A stretch of DNA of 64,000 nucleotides, taken from contig CM055107.1 in the NCBI GenBank assembly GCA_029204225.1, positions 46,169,294 through 46,233,293 on the forward strand. The letters are read 5' to 3'. A program made the position numbers and the translations under genes. The notes under the pieces were generated by a model. That model worked only from the letters and a program-made list of their open reading frames with translations, was not told the origin of the DNA and did not search any database. Positions 50,136-61,484 of the stretch are shown here, piece after piece (within the stretch, counting starts at the first letter, position 1; each line of letters begins with the position of its first letter). Origin of the DNA: Diphasiastrum complanatum (taxonomy: Eukaryota > Streptophyta > Lycopodiopsida > Lycopodiales > Lycopodiaceae).

Positions 50136-50654
50136 TTAGAGGCCAGCTGCTACCTTTGCATCACATTTAGATTCTTTAGCATATAATTTCTCTCTTATGA
50201 GAATTCTCAAGACAGTCTTAAGATGATTCAAACGCTCCTTAAGAGTTCTATTGTAGGTGAGAATATCTTTTAAAAATACAACTACGAATTGACGCAGATA
50301 TGGACAAAAAATATCGTTCATCATCTGTTGAAATGTCGCAGGTGCATTCATCAACCCAAAAGGAAGCACAAGAAATTGATAATGACCGAATCTCATCCGA
50401 AAACCCGTCTTTTGCACATCATTCAGATGAATCCTAATCTGATGATACTCGGTTCTAAGATCTATTTTTGTGAAGTATTTAGCTCCACCTAATCGATCCA
50501 CCAGATCATCCATTTGGGGTAATGGATATTTATTCTTAATAGTTACCTTATTCAACACCTTGTAATCCACACACATTCGGAAGCCTTCATCTTTCTTTGC
50601 TTTTAGAAGAACAAGAGCACCCCATGGTGATTTAGTAAGCTGAATGTGACCCAT
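50136..50654 (-). pseudogene. Gypsy reverse transcriptase, element Z
   Basis: 172 codons: [90 protein letters not shown], then the catalytic loop [10 protein letters not shown]. The first aspartate of the FLDD loop is replaced by lysine, so the enzyme would be inactive. The start is not a true start, since upstream RT sequence continues at 50655-50870 out of frame. Confidence 0.9.
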
Positions 50655-50911
50655 CTTAAGATAATTTTCAATTTGATTAGTAATCTCTATCTCTTCTTTC
50701 TGAGAAATCCGATATGGTTGTCTAGAGATAGGGTGACTACTTGGAATTAACTCAATCCTGTGGTCTACCGACCTAGCCGGTGGTATTCCATGAGGTAATT
50801 CAAATGGAAAACATCTTTGAAGTCATCTAAGATCTTATTCTTCTCTATTTGCTCCTGATCTAAGTCCACTGAGTTAAGAATTTTTGACAATTCACAACTA
50901 CTTGATGCATT

Positions 50912-51610
50912 TTAGAGAAATCCAAAAATTTCCATCACATTAGCAAATGAAATCATCCCGGATGGATGTACATATCTGTCTCCAAATAGAGTAACTACTT
51001 CATTACCCTCCTGAAATGAGAGCACATGCTTCTCAAAATCTATATCAGGAGATTTATTAAATAACCATTCATACCCTAGAATTATGTCCGTACGTGCTAA
51101 ATCTAAAACATGAAAATCAATTAACTCTCTATAATTTTGAATCCAAACTGGGAGCTTTGGAACTTTGACATCCAAATTCTCCAACTCCGCACCTGATGCT
51201 AGATATACCTTATATCTTTGGTAAAAGTCCGAATCATCCACAACCACAAACAATTTTCTGAATACTTCCATGAATTCTTCCCATCTGGTGGGTTTGGGTT
51301 GCAAATGACGCCACCACGACGAAGCCTTTCCTCGGACGAACAAGACTATGCTCTCAATCTTTTTCTCTTCCGGAATTGCATGTAGATTAAAATAATTGGT
51401 CCACTTGGTTAACCAGTTGTCTACCACCTCTGGCTTCTTCTCTTTCTTCTCCCCTGAAAAAGGTTCTGGCTGAAAGCCCGAATTCGGCGAAGACAAAGTT
51501 TTAACTTGATTTAATAGTACCTCCATCTGCTGATCCCTTAGATTGCTCCGATTATTTATCTCATTAAGTGCTTGACTTAATTGCTGGCAAATCTGTAAGT
51601 AGGTAGGCAT
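50912..51610 (-). pseudogene. Gypsy gag joined to protease end by deletion, element Z
   Basis: 232 codons. Residues 1-140 are gag (FSGEKKEKKPEVVDNWLTKW, GKASSWWRHLQPKPTRWEEF). After FYQRYKVYLASGAE the sequence passes directly into the distal protease region (FHVLDLARTDIILGYEWL, DIDFEKHVLSFQ). The missing segment would hold the rest of capsid, the zinc knuckle and the protease active site, yet the frame stays open. It looks like one intact protein but is a deletion fusion. Confidence 0.85.
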
Positions 51611-51735
51611 AGGTACTCATTAAGTGCCTCCATCTGCTGATCCCTTAGATTGTTCCGATTGTTTATCTCATTAAGTGCTTGACTTAATTGCTGGCAAATC
51701 TGTACCCTCAAGACCTGCATTATCATCTCCCATTA
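51520..51735 (-). repeat. 108-bp in-frame tandem duplication at the start of Z gag
   Basis: CCTCCATCTGCTGATCCC at 51520 recurs at 51628, and the two copies of 108 bp are nearly identical. 108 bp is 36 codons, so the frame is kept. It encodes the polar N-terminal region of gag. Confidence 0.9.
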
Positions 51736-52096
51736 TTGGTTACCTGAAACGGAAAATTGGCTTAAATTAGTTGACAGATCCATAATCTTCAACTAAAAGT
51801 GTGAAAATACTGGACCTTCATTACTGGCTGATATCATCTCAGCAAGGTCTTTAACTTCATTAAGCTAATTCCGTTCGATCAATAAATGACAGATTTAGAA
51901 CAATTGCGAACTTTCACGGATCACTCAAAAATCTACGAAACTGGGATTTTTTGAATTCCGTTCGACATGGACCAAATTGTGAAAATCGATTAAAAGCACT
52001 ATTACGATTGCCAAGTGAAGATCTCCTTAGATCCTGTTACATGCAACCAAAATGACACTTATGGAGTAAAACCACCCAACCAATGGGAAATGGCTA
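51736..52096 (-). other. 5' leader side of element Z
   Basis: Non-coding DNA between gag and the inserted hAT-like element. No PBS was identified. Similar-looking sequence continues after the insertion at 53369. Confidence 0.45.
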
Positions 52097-52738
52097 GTCA
52101 AAACCATAGTTGCACAGAATCGCGATTCTGGGACTGGACGTTTCGGAAATCGCGTTTATGAGAAACGAGATTCTCTTCCCAGAATCGCATTCCAGAATCG
52201 CATAAAAAAAATTTCAATATATTAAAAATTTCCAGCACCTCTTCACGGCTAGAATCGCGCCAGCCGTGGAGGAGGTAAACTTTTTTGTTTTGAGCTGTAG
52301 GCGTCGGATCTTGGCGTGTGGATAGTCGACAGGCATCTACTCGACGATACGGAGGTGGTGTGCATGCTGCCAGGGGGATTTGAGCTTCGCGCAAATCGAA
52401 ACGATCAGTTTTTGATTTTTGGTAAGTGTAGGCTTGTTTTTTTGCAAGTGTTGACATTGAGCTGTAGGCAACCAAATCAAGCGTAGTTTGGCTCTAGACC
52501 ACCTTTCTTCATGCCCACGGTGATTCCTACGGGGTCAATTTCAACCATTACGGCACGCCTTGCGAGATTTGAACACCACAATCCAAATGCTTGTTTTTTT
52601 TTGCCATTTTCAGAAAATGGCTTCTGGGCAACCGATTCAGGTGATGTCTGAGCCTAGAATGCATTTCCACATGCCCGCAGAGACTCTTGTGACCTCCGTT
52701 CTGCCCGTCTACGTTCGTAGCACAAATTCAGTACTGTT

Positions 52739-52864
<126 letters not shown>

Positions 52865-52998
52865 GGTTGAAAAACGATTCCATATGGTTGAAAAATGCTT
52901 CAGTACGGTTCAGGACGATGCAGTATGGTGATTGGTTCAGAACACTTAGCATGGTTTTTGTTTAGCATGATTAAGCATTTTTGTTAGGTTGTTGGATC

Positions 52999-53027
52999 TG
53001 AGAGAGATAACGAGAGAGAGAGAGAGG

Positions 53028-53100
<73 letters not shown>

Positions 53101-53107
53101 TGACAGA
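52999..53107. repeat. Imperfect (GA)n tract
   Basis: A GA run interrupted by single-base changes (GGG, AAAG, GCG). It is in the same element as the pure tract and looks older. Confidence 0.95.
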
Positions 53108-53368
53108 GTAGGGAGAATTTTGGGGCATCATGTTTTTTTATTAATGCACCTGGGAGTTAAAGCGTAAACCTGGGAGTTAATGCACCTAAACTAGACCATG
53201 CTGCACCCAAAACATTCGGCAAAATACACAGTAATTATGCTCTTAATTAGAGCTTTCACCTGATACCCATATTGCACAAAAAAAAATAAATTAAAAAAAA
53301 CGTTTTTAAAAAAAAATTCCATATTTCCGAAACGCGTTTCAGAAACGCAATGCAACTATGGTCAAAAC

Positions 53369-54320
53369 CCTAACCACTTCGTCCCCAAGCCAAGGTGATT
53401 GAATGCAAGAGAGGGGGGATCCTGGCTTTTGAAATCAGAAAATACAATGAGGAGATGGGCGAGTTCCAATAGGTTATATATTCCCTAAAAGCTAGAGAAT
53501 ATTTCCTCTAGGATCCCTCCAATTGTATCAAAAGCATTTGACCTCCTATTCTTGCACAAAAGTTGTTAATCACCATGCAAAAGCTCCATAGGTCCAATTA
53601 GAGTACCTAGGCCCTCATAAAATTATTAATTGCATTATTGGCCAAGCTCTAAATGACGTGGCGTAATTAATAACCTTATACACTGGAGTACCGGCTATCC
53701 ATGTCAGGAATTATTCTGAATCTCACATATTGGACATGGACGTAACACTGTGGATGAGAAGAACAAGGCCATGCAGTTATGGACTTATTTGAACATGGTA
53801 ACTTGAGGGTGCAACATTATGCAGGCAGGTAGCGAGAGGCTTTATTACTTATTCCTCAGGAAGTTCCTAAGTTTATGGAAGTGTTTTATTTTATGGAGGG
53901 ACTTTGAGAGAGTATACATCCTTTTATTAGAAAGGAGCAGTTTCATGATTTATTGGGAGTCATGTAGATGGCGATGTATTATGAAGACGACAAGAAATGT
54001 CCGGATCTTGTTGTAGTAGCTACTGGTAGCCAATAACCTTGGGGATGCACGGACAAATGGAACAAAAAGAGAAAGTTTGAAGGTCAATCCAGTCAATGGC
54101 AAGCTTAGGGTGCAAGGGCCTGTTAGAACTCACTATTTGTCCAATTTGTCTGGAGATTCCTCTGTTGATTTTCTGACTGCAAAGTCAAGGTACCAGAAGG
54201 TACACCCTGGATGATTGCTAGGAGTCATCAAAATTTGTTTTCTCCTTGGGTGGGATCTTCTCCAGAGATAATATGGCGAGTACAGAGCTTTCTCCAGGCT
54301 TGGATTGCGTGACTTCTTAA
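53369..54320. other. Unassigned intronic repeat DNA
   Basis: The first part probably continues the leader of element Z. No coding domain is recognised. Confidence 0.35.
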
Positions 54321-55014
54321 TGCCATATTTTATGAAGTTGGGGCAATCTATATGGTTTTGAGGACCCAAGGAGCATTTTTTTAACTTTTGGTCCATATAC
54401 CCAAGTTTGGAGGGGCCCAACTCATAATGGGGGGTCCATGGGGCAAGTGACCTTCTTCTCCGATTAGCACTTGGCTATGCAATGCCAAAGCTTTTCATTT
54501 GCTTTTGTAACTCCTATGTAAGATATTGGCTTTTGGATATTCGAATATTTGAATATTCTAAGAATATTCGTACCAAGAAGCATTTTATTCTACAAGGAAT
54601 TGTGGACAAATTTTAGACTATGATTGAATTGGAATTTCTTCAGCTTTCTGACTTGATCTCTGAAATAAGGAGTTGATTCACCCAGTGATTTGTGTAATTG
54701 GGATTACATGAAGGTGATAGCTATTATTTGGAGAATATTAGCACTTGGCTGTCCAATGCCAAGGCTTTTCATTTGCTTTTGTAACTCCTATGTAAGATAT
54801 TGGCTTTTGGATATTCGAATATTTGAATATTCTAAGAATATTCGTACCAAGAAGCATTTTATTCTACAAGGAATTGTGGACAAATTTTAGACTATGATTG
54901 AATTGGAATTTTTTCAGCTTTCAGACTTGATCTCTAAAATAAGGAGTTGATTCACCCAGTGATTTGTGTAATTGGGATTACATGAAGGTGATAGCTATTA
55001 TTTGGAGAATATTA
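54320..55014. repeat. 274-bp tandem duplication with a further copy at 55.68 kb
   Basis: Units 54467-54740 and 54741-55014 are nearly identical, both starting GCACTTGGCT and containing the AT palindromes ATATTCGAATAT and GAATATTCTAAGAATATTC. The stretch before unit 1 (54335-54480, GAAGTTGGGGCAAT to AGCACTTGG) recurs at 55680-55815, continuing into a shortened unit. Confidence 0.9.
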
Positions 55015-55219
55015 ACCCATTCAGAAGATTTATAGCTTAGTGTATCTTTGGATTTTGAGTTAGTACTCCTATGTAGAGACAAGCAATTGAAGAATTGTTG
55101 CATCTCTAAGTACTTATTCTAGATGGTTCAGATTAAGGATAATAATTTGAAGCTTTACGATTAATTTCCCGTCTTCTCTTTCTCGTTCTGAGGATAGAGC
55201 TTGTTTAAGGGGGGAAGAA

Positions 55220-55460
55220 TGTTACGTTTGGCTCTCACTAGTCTCTATGTGTGTTGATCTTGTCCTCATCTTAGTAGCCTTCTTGGTTGGTCTTTACAGT
55301 GGCAATGCTTGTGTACATACATTCTTTGTGTAAGGATTTCTCTCCATTGATATCCTACTTTGCTTCCACTTGTATGCATTATCTGTGATTGTTCATAGAA
55401 CGTTAATCACTTAATTCATTGTGAATGTTTCCGCTTCTAGTTCACCTTGAATTCACAACA
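55220..55460 (+). repeat. LTR with polypurine tract before and PBS after
   Basis: TTTAAGGGGGGAAGAA precedes TGTTACGTTTGG at 55220, and ACAACA at 55455-55460 is followed by TGGTATCATAGC, a one-mismatch iMet PBS. The unit is 241 bp. An LTR bounded by PPT on one side and PBS on the other is expected in the middle of a tandem element, not in a normal single insertion. No coding sequence for its family is visible on either side. Confidence 0.65.
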
Positions 55461-55679
55461 TGGTATCATAGCAAGTTCATAGGCTGCAGGGTGCATTTTG
55501 AATCTTTGGCATATTTAATAATCTGCTCTTTCCAATTCTTGTGCCTTCATAAGTTGTTTATAATTGATTCATGTGTATTTACAAACATTAATGGGTGCAA
55601 ATGTCAGTGATGAATTGGATTCCTATTGGATCTTGTGTAACTTTTTGGGTGATTTCTAAAAGAGGGACAGATCTGAAAT

Positions 55680-55915
55680 GAAGTTGGGGCAATGTATATG
55701 GTTTTGAGGACCCAAGGAACATTTTTTAAACTTTTGGTTCATATACTCAAGTTTGGAGGGGCCCAACTCATAATGGGGGATCCATGGGAGAAGTGACCTT
55801 CTTCTCCACTTAGCACTTGACTGTCGAATGCCAAGGCTTTTCAATTGTTTTTGTGACTCGTATGTAACATATGGCTCTTGGTTGTTGGCTTTTGGATATT
55901 CCACATTGGATTTCT
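55680..55915. repeat. Third copy of the 54.3 kb repeat
   Basis: GAAGTTGGGGCAATGTATATGG and GGCCCAACTCATAATGGGGG recur with about 10% difference by eye from 54335-54450, then AGCACTTGACTGTC continues into part of the 274-bp unit. Confidence 0.85.
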
Positions 55916-55936
55916 CTATCTCTATCTCTATCTCTA

Positions 55937-56080
55937 CAAGTTTACTTGAATTGTTAGACATTGTTTTGAAAGGAAAAGTAGGATATCTGTCTTGGTAAAA
56001 TGAGTTCAAGTTTACTTGAATTGTAAGACATTTTTTTGAAAGGAAAAGTACGATATTTGTTGTTGTAGTCAAGCGTCTGA
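55937..56080. repeat. 71-bp tandem repeat before exon 2
   Basis: AAGTTTACTTGAATTGT at 55937 and 56008, each followed by AGACAT and TTTTGAAAGGAAAAGTA. It is the last repeat before the intron 1 acceptor. Confidence 0.85.
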
Positions 56081-56186
56081 TATATCTGAAAAAAAATATT
56101 GTCACTATGCCAAAATAATTTTGAATAGCATTGGTGAGAAATGAAGCTGATAATTCTGTATGCTTGGGTGACTTCTATGTAACTAG

Positions 56187-56299
56187 GACAACTTGTAACA
56201 GCTGCTCTGTTGGATAGAGGCATTCAAGTGCGGGCATTATTACGTGACATTGGAAAGGGGCTAGCTTTCTTTGGTGATCATGCAAGAGATAAGCTTCAG
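56187..56299 (+). CDS. Exon 2, NAD(P)-binding Rossmann protein
   Basis: An exon of 113 bp. The acceptor AG is at 56185-56186; the first two bases complete the split glycine codon of exon 1, giving GGVG followed by QLVTAALLDRGIQVRALLRD, and the exon continues to FFGDHARDKLQ. It ends in CAG before GT at 56300, phase 0. The content is the helix after the glycine-rich loop and the second beta strand, whose RALLRD arginine is typical of NADP-preferring folds. Exact phase match and family-consistent sequence support the join across a 20-kb intron. The polypyrimidine tract before the acceptor is weak. Confidence 0.88.
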
Positions 56300-57311
56300 G
56301 TTGATAGTTTTGTTTCTTCTATCATGTCGTGCATGCAAGTAAATTTTCTAGTTATGGTGAGTTTGAGAATATAGTAGTTGACATACATATTTGAAGTTGT
56401 AGTATGTGATATTTTGATAGTCCATTTGATGCGGTATTTCAAGATAGTGTTTGTGAAATAGACCTCATGCTAAATTTGAGTACCCTACTGTGCTTTGAAA
56501 GTTTCATGGAGAACATGCCTTGCTAGTAGCTACCATTTGTATTTTAACTTATTTTTCTCCCACTATGGTGAAGTTGCTGAAGCTGTAACCTTTTTAGTGT
56601 ACCATTAAGGTTATGGTCGTCTTTTACAACATAGGGAAACCATTCTGGCACAAATGTCGGTTTCCATATTGTTGTCTACCTCATCTAGTGCTGACACTAA
56701 CCATTGAGATTAGTTTTAGATCCTTTCTCTACTCATTTCATGTCATGAGGATTCAGCCAAGAGCATTATTAGTTGTCCAAGATTTTTTTCCCCATTTCCC
56801 TTAGGCACCCTTTTCAGCAAGGTGGCTAATGGAGCACACATGAAGATAGCTCTATTTTCCTTGATGAAAGTTTGAAGCATCGTTTGTAAGAGATTGCATT
56901 TACTCAAGCTATTAAATCTTCATTTTATAACCACGGGAAGCCTGTGTCAATGAACTAGGTGCCTTTTTAAATTGAAGTAATGTGAATTTTTGTTAAAACA
57001 TGTTGTATGATGTACTTCAATAATAATAGTCGGTCTCAGTTTTTTCTCAATGAAGATGGAGTCACTCAAGTGATTTTTAGATGGGGTCTACTCAAATGAT
57101 TTGAATCTCACTATGCTTTGAGAGCAACTTGTTACAGATAAACTTGATATGATGCTGCTATTTAATATGATAATTTGTCATAAGATGATAAATTTTAAAT
57201 TTCTTTTCCAGCTTCTAAGAGGCATAATTGTGCAATATCCCATTTATTTGTGTTTCAAGCTTTTCTAGTTGTCAGAAGAATATTCATGATGTTACAGTGT
57301 GGTGAGCATAG
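56300..57311 (+). other. Intron 2 (1,012 bp)
   Basis: GT...AG intron without recognisable inserted elements; short frames such as 56613-56804 have no motif. Confidence 0.8.
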
Positions 57312-57365
57312 GTGTGCACTGGTGACACTCGACAACCAGATAACCTCGATCCATCTTTGTTTGAG
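57312..57365 (+). CDS. Exon 3, NAD(P)-binding Rossmann protein
   Basis: A 54-bp exon between AG (57310-57311) and GT (57366). It encodes VCTGDTRQPDNLDPSLFE, phase 0 at both ends. GD-R-P--LDP--FEG is the strand and loop where relatives read GDTRN-EDLDP-MFEG before the segment found in exon 4. It is far too short for ordinary ORF detection and is called on homology and splice sites. Confidence 0.86.
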
Positions 57366-57625
57366 GTATTAGCACTTGCATTGAAATCTTGATGACAAAA
57401 GAGGCAATTTTTTTTTCAATACAACTTCATCTTAGAGTAGAAACAATTTTGTAGTGTATTTGATATTTTATGGGAATTTCATTTTTTATTGAAATGTACA
57501 CTTATCAGATATTCTACATTTGTGATGCATCATGGAGTTCTTTAATTATTTTCAAAGTAGCTTTATTTGATGCAATATGCTATAGTCAAAAGAAATATTT
57601 GAAAGCATCAATTATGCTAACAAGT
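57366..57625 (+). other. Start of intron 3
   Basis: Intron 3 runs 57366-63817 (6,452 bp). No element is recognised in this part. Confidence 0.7.
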
Positions 57626-58109
57626 CCCATAGAATTAATGAACCGTTATCGGTTCACCACGGTTCTGAGAACCGCACAGTGAACCGTACGGTTCTTAAAT
57701 TTTTTTGTCCAGAACTGTGGTGAACCGTACTGATTAATTAATTAATTTTTTTGTGAATGTGAAATCTTTCAATCATCTGTATCATCTGTCAAATGACTCA
57801 AATCATCTGTATCATCTGTGAAATCATCTGTCAAATCATCTGTATCATCTGTACATCATGTGAAATTTGTGAAATCTGTCAAATCAATGATGATTTCAGA
57901 TGATTTCAGATGATTTCAGATGATTTCACATCTGTCAAATCATCTGTATCATCTGTCAAATCATTGGTATATCATGTGAAATCTGTATCATCTGTGAATT
58001 TGGTAATTAATTAATTAATTAATTATTTAATTAAATTGAGGAACCGTACCACGGTTCGAGGAACCGTACCAGGAACCGTGGTACGGTTCCCAGGATCCAC
58101 GGTTCTGGG
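57626..58109. mobile_element. Fold-back element with minisatellite core
   Basis: Both ends are rich in GAACCG/CGGTTC words in opposite orientation (57640-57730 and 58015-58109), including GAACCGTACCACGGTTC. Flanking AAGTCC at 57622 and 58110, with CCCA/TGGG ends, suggests a short target duplication. Inside, ATCATCTGT and close variants repeat irregularly over about 57768-57985, bordered by ATTAATTAATTAATT runs. It is non-coding. Confidence 0.7.
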
Positions 58110-59164
58110 AAGTCCTTTAAGTTTTTATTCATAAAAGAAGGATCTCCTACAAGGAATGAGCCTCAAGAGTCAAAACCATATTGTTGCAATGCCCAACTAA
58201 TAATATAGTATATTGGGAATTTGGGATATATGGTCTTTTTGCAATAAAATTCCATTGTGTTGATTACCTTCAAATCCTTGTCGATTGTGACAGTTTTTTC
58301 GCATGTTGCGTTTCTAGTGAAGCACATTGAGAGAATGCCAACATGAAGATGATGCTTGAGAAGAAGTGGGCTTTATCACCGATTATGTGCAATTTACCCA
58401 AAAGATTGTCACATCTTTAGCTAAGTGCGAGACTAGAGAAAAATTTACAAGCTTTTAAATGGTCATTTAAAAATGCTTAGCGTTAATTGGTAAATTTATA
58501 ATTTTTGAAATTTGATATTAAAAAGATATTATAGTATATATCATAGTTACAGTGGAATGCATTCATTGCTAGGAGTTTTGGCACATGTATCTTTGGTGGC
58601 CAACATTGTTAAGGATTCCACCCTCCTCGTGAAAGGTTGACTTTGATGAAGATGGGACCTATTTTTTTGGCACACATTCCATACTATATTGCCATCATGG
58701 CACTACGCTAGCATGAGCTCCAGAGAGCTAACCTCGAACCATCCTAACAAGCTATCCAACACAACCAACATATCATGAGTTTTTTTCCATGACCAACCAA
58801 CCAAGCCAACAGTCCAATTGACGAATCCAAAGAGCAAAATCAGAGTCAACTTATCCCGTTAACATAGAGAGAAGTGTTAGTGTTTACAAATGATGCCCAT
58901 GTGCTTGTTGCCATTGAAAGGTGTTAAATTGGTCCTTCCACTTGGACTTGGCATGAAGGTGAAACCAAGAACGGATATTGGCTCCAATGCACTCAGCTTA
59001 TGAAGCAAATTGAGAAGGTACATTTAGATTGATAGATTGACATTGATTGATCTTTGGCATCCATTAACATGAGCTGGGCGTGAAGTTTGGCACATGCTAG
59101 TAAGGGGAGCTTGTGCTTGGAGTTGAATGGAGGAACCTATCTATTTCATAGCTTTTAGTTGCTT
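58110..59164. other. Unassigned intronic sequence
   Basis: No gene or repeat is recognised in this part of intron 3. Confidence 0.4.
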
Positions 59165-59572
59165 GACTCCCCTGATGTTATAACTCCTTGAGTCTTCCGA
59201 TTGCCATAAGGTTCTTGCATACCATATATACGTGACAAGCGCGCATTGTTACTGCCCATCCATAGAATTGTTACCGACTCACCCTCATGCATGGGAGTTA
59301 ATTGACACCTTTATGCCTGTGAGCCTCAAACGATGACCAATGTCCCATACCACTGGCAAGCTCTCCCTAGCACTCATCTCCTGGCTCGCACGTGCTCTCC
59401 ATCCACCTCCTGCCATGTAGACTGAATGAATGGTACATGGAGACTCCCACCTCTATATAACACATTACAAGTGGGCCTCTCATCAAGCTTGGTCCAAACG
59501 GTGACACGTGTCATCCTAGAATGCTGACACATGACCCTTGACCTGCATTCCGCTTCTTGCGAGGCCGTCACA
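59165..59572 (-). repeat. Inverted gypsy LTR fragment (X/Y family)
   Basis: The reverse complement begins TGTGACGGCCTCGCAAG, has TTATATAGAGGTGGGAG, GTGGATGGAGAGCACGTGCG and GGATGGGCAGTAAC. It matches the LTRs at 48671-49085 and 37910-38436, which lie in intron 1 in the other orientation. No PBS or coding part accompanies it, so it is a solo or truncated LTR. Confidence 0.8.
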
Positions 59573-59599
59573 AATAGGCATACTATGAGACCTCAATCT

Positions 59600-60620
59600 T
59601 ATGGGGTTAGCAAGTTATTGCATGGTGTTTGTTGATGACTATTCTAGGAAGACATGGATTTATCTTCTCAAGAATAAGGGTGAAGCATTCAAGTATTTCA
59701 CATGGTTTAAGACACGTGGAGAAAGAAACAGATAGACAAATCAAGGTACTACGCTCAGACAAAGGGGGAGAGTATCTTTTTACTGAATTGCAGGTGTTTT
59801 GCAAGGATCATGGTATAAAGTGACAATTTGCAAGCATGGACACGCCTCACCAAAATGGAGTTTCGGAAAGGAAGAACCGGTCTATTGTGAAAATTGCAAG
59901 GAGTATGCTCAAGAGTAAGAATCCAAATATGTTTTGGGGTGAAGCAATTAAGACGACGGTTTATCTTTTGAATCGAAGTCCTACAAAGCTGTAGAGAATT
60001 GGACTCCAGAGGAAGCTTACGGGACGGAAACCTGATGTGAGTCATTTGAGGGCTTTTGGAAGTATTGCTTATGCTCCCATACCTAAGGATTCAAGGAGCT
60101 AATTGGATTCTAAGGCGACCAAGTGTTTATTCCTTCGATATGATAGTCAAGAGAAGGGATACAAGTTATATGACTTGGAGGGTAAGAAAGTCATGATAAG
60201 CAGCAATGTGATCTTTGATGAGGATGGATCTCATAAAGATATAGAGATACCTTATGATAGGAGACCAGAGGAATTCCTATCTTGTGTGATGAGTCATTAC
60301 AGGAGCCTGAATTGACACATGTATCGCCTACACCAATTCAAGTACCTAGAGTGACTATTGAGGAGAAAGAAGAAATGAAGGAGAGATCAAGTACATGGGA
60401 TACTTATTCACCTCCTACTTCACTAGGCAGGAAGCATCCTACATCAGATACTAGAAGATTGCCTAGATGGTACCATGAAATTATCGAGGATAGTGTCATT
60501 ATGGAACAGGGAGAGTCCAGTAGACAGGGGACTAGGAGATCGGCTAGGCTCATCCGAAGATCAAGATCTATAGGAGAATCGCCATGAGGATCATCATAAG
60601 GATGGGGATGTACAGTTTGC
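59600..60620 (+). pseudogene. Copia integrase and linker, intron 3
   Basis: Copia integrase core spread over two main frames: DDYSRKTWIYLL-like words near 59635; QIKVLRSDKGGEYLFTELQ in the frame 59629-59823; HQNGVSERKNRSIVKIARSM from about 59845; FWGEAIKTTVYLLNRSP near 59940. Then the frame 60103-60315 has CLFLRYDSQEKGYKLYD and ISSNVIFDED, and 60282-60587 the polar linker. There are several stops and one frame change. Confidence 0.85.
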
Positions 60621-60789
60621 TTACATGGCTACAATGTTGGAAGCCAAGGATCCATCGACTTTTAGGGGAAATGGAGCCTACGGAAGAGCAAGTTGCATAT
60701 ATCTTTACCAAAGGACTTGGCAAAGAAAAGTTTTAGAATATAGAGAACTTCTAGGAGTGATAGATAACAAAGTAAACATTAAGGGGGAG
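60621..60789 (+). pseudogene. Copia RNase H end and polypurine tract
   Basis: After a deletion of all RT, the sequence resumes with EEQVAYIFTKGLGKEKF (near 60680-60735), the copia RNase H end, and the polypurine tract AAGGGGGAG at 60781-60789. Confidence 0.85.
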
Positions 60790-61130
60790 TGTTAGGAATT
60801 AATGTTTATTTTGTACCCCTAAATGTTAGTTTGGCCATGCCTAGGTGCTATTATAGGGGCCTTTTCTATTTATAGTAAGCCATTTTTTATTAATCATGCA
60901 TCTAGGTGGGCACACTACTACTAGAATAGGACTCGATTTTAGTACTTAGAAATACATCTTGGCTCTTTACCCAAAAGAGGTAGTAATAATAGCAATTAGC
61001 TTTTTGTCTTAGCTTTTCCTTTTAGCTAGACTAGAGAATCTATATAAGAAAGGCTGGTGCCCAACCACAATCATTCCATTTTGTTTAGAGCTTTGCTCAC
61101 TCTTCCATAAGGTGTAGCCAAAAACTAGAA
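60790..61130 (+). repeat. Copia 3' LTR
   Basis: It starts TGTTAGGAATTAATG directly after the polypurine tract. TCTATATAAGAAAGG near 61029 is a TATA-like word followed by a plausible R region. The end is not certain, because no second copy or PBS is present. Confidence 0.65.
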
Positions 61131-61194
61131 GAAAAATGGAGACTGCAGGTGCAAAAACGGGCTCAAACAAGGTTGTAGATAAAGGGGGCCTCAT

Positions 61195-61330
61195 ACATTG
61201 GACCAAGTGTCCCAGTGAGCATGTGACACGTGTCATGTTTTACCGATCAACCATGACGTGTCATCATTGGAACAAGTGTCCTAGTGAGCACATGACACGT
61301 GTCCTGTTGACTAGTCAACTCTCCTACTTT
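61195..61330 (-). repeat. Inverted copy of the 37.7 kb repeat
   Basis: Two tandem units of about 62 bp share AGTGAGCA-(C/T)-(A/G)-TGACACGTGTC. The reverse complement matches 37712-37870 (GTAGGAG-TTGACT-GTCAA, GACACGTGTC, TTGGTCCAATGTATGAG). The two copies lie in introns 3 and 1 in opposite orientation. Confidence 0.75.
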
Positions 61331-61484
61331 TTTGGAGGTTAGTCCAGTCACTCCTAATTAATGACTTGGTACCCTACACCAAAGCTCAACATGCGACTTG
61401 AGGCTCAGAAGCTCGAATAACAGTTTTATTTACATTTCTTTTACAAAGATCACCGTAGGCTGGTGACTTAGCCATTTATGTATT

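Noticed and set aside
52098-52475. 125-codon minus-strand frame as a transposase of the hAT-like element
   Set aside because: It overlaps the element's terminal repeat and contains no hAT motif; the element is non-coding.
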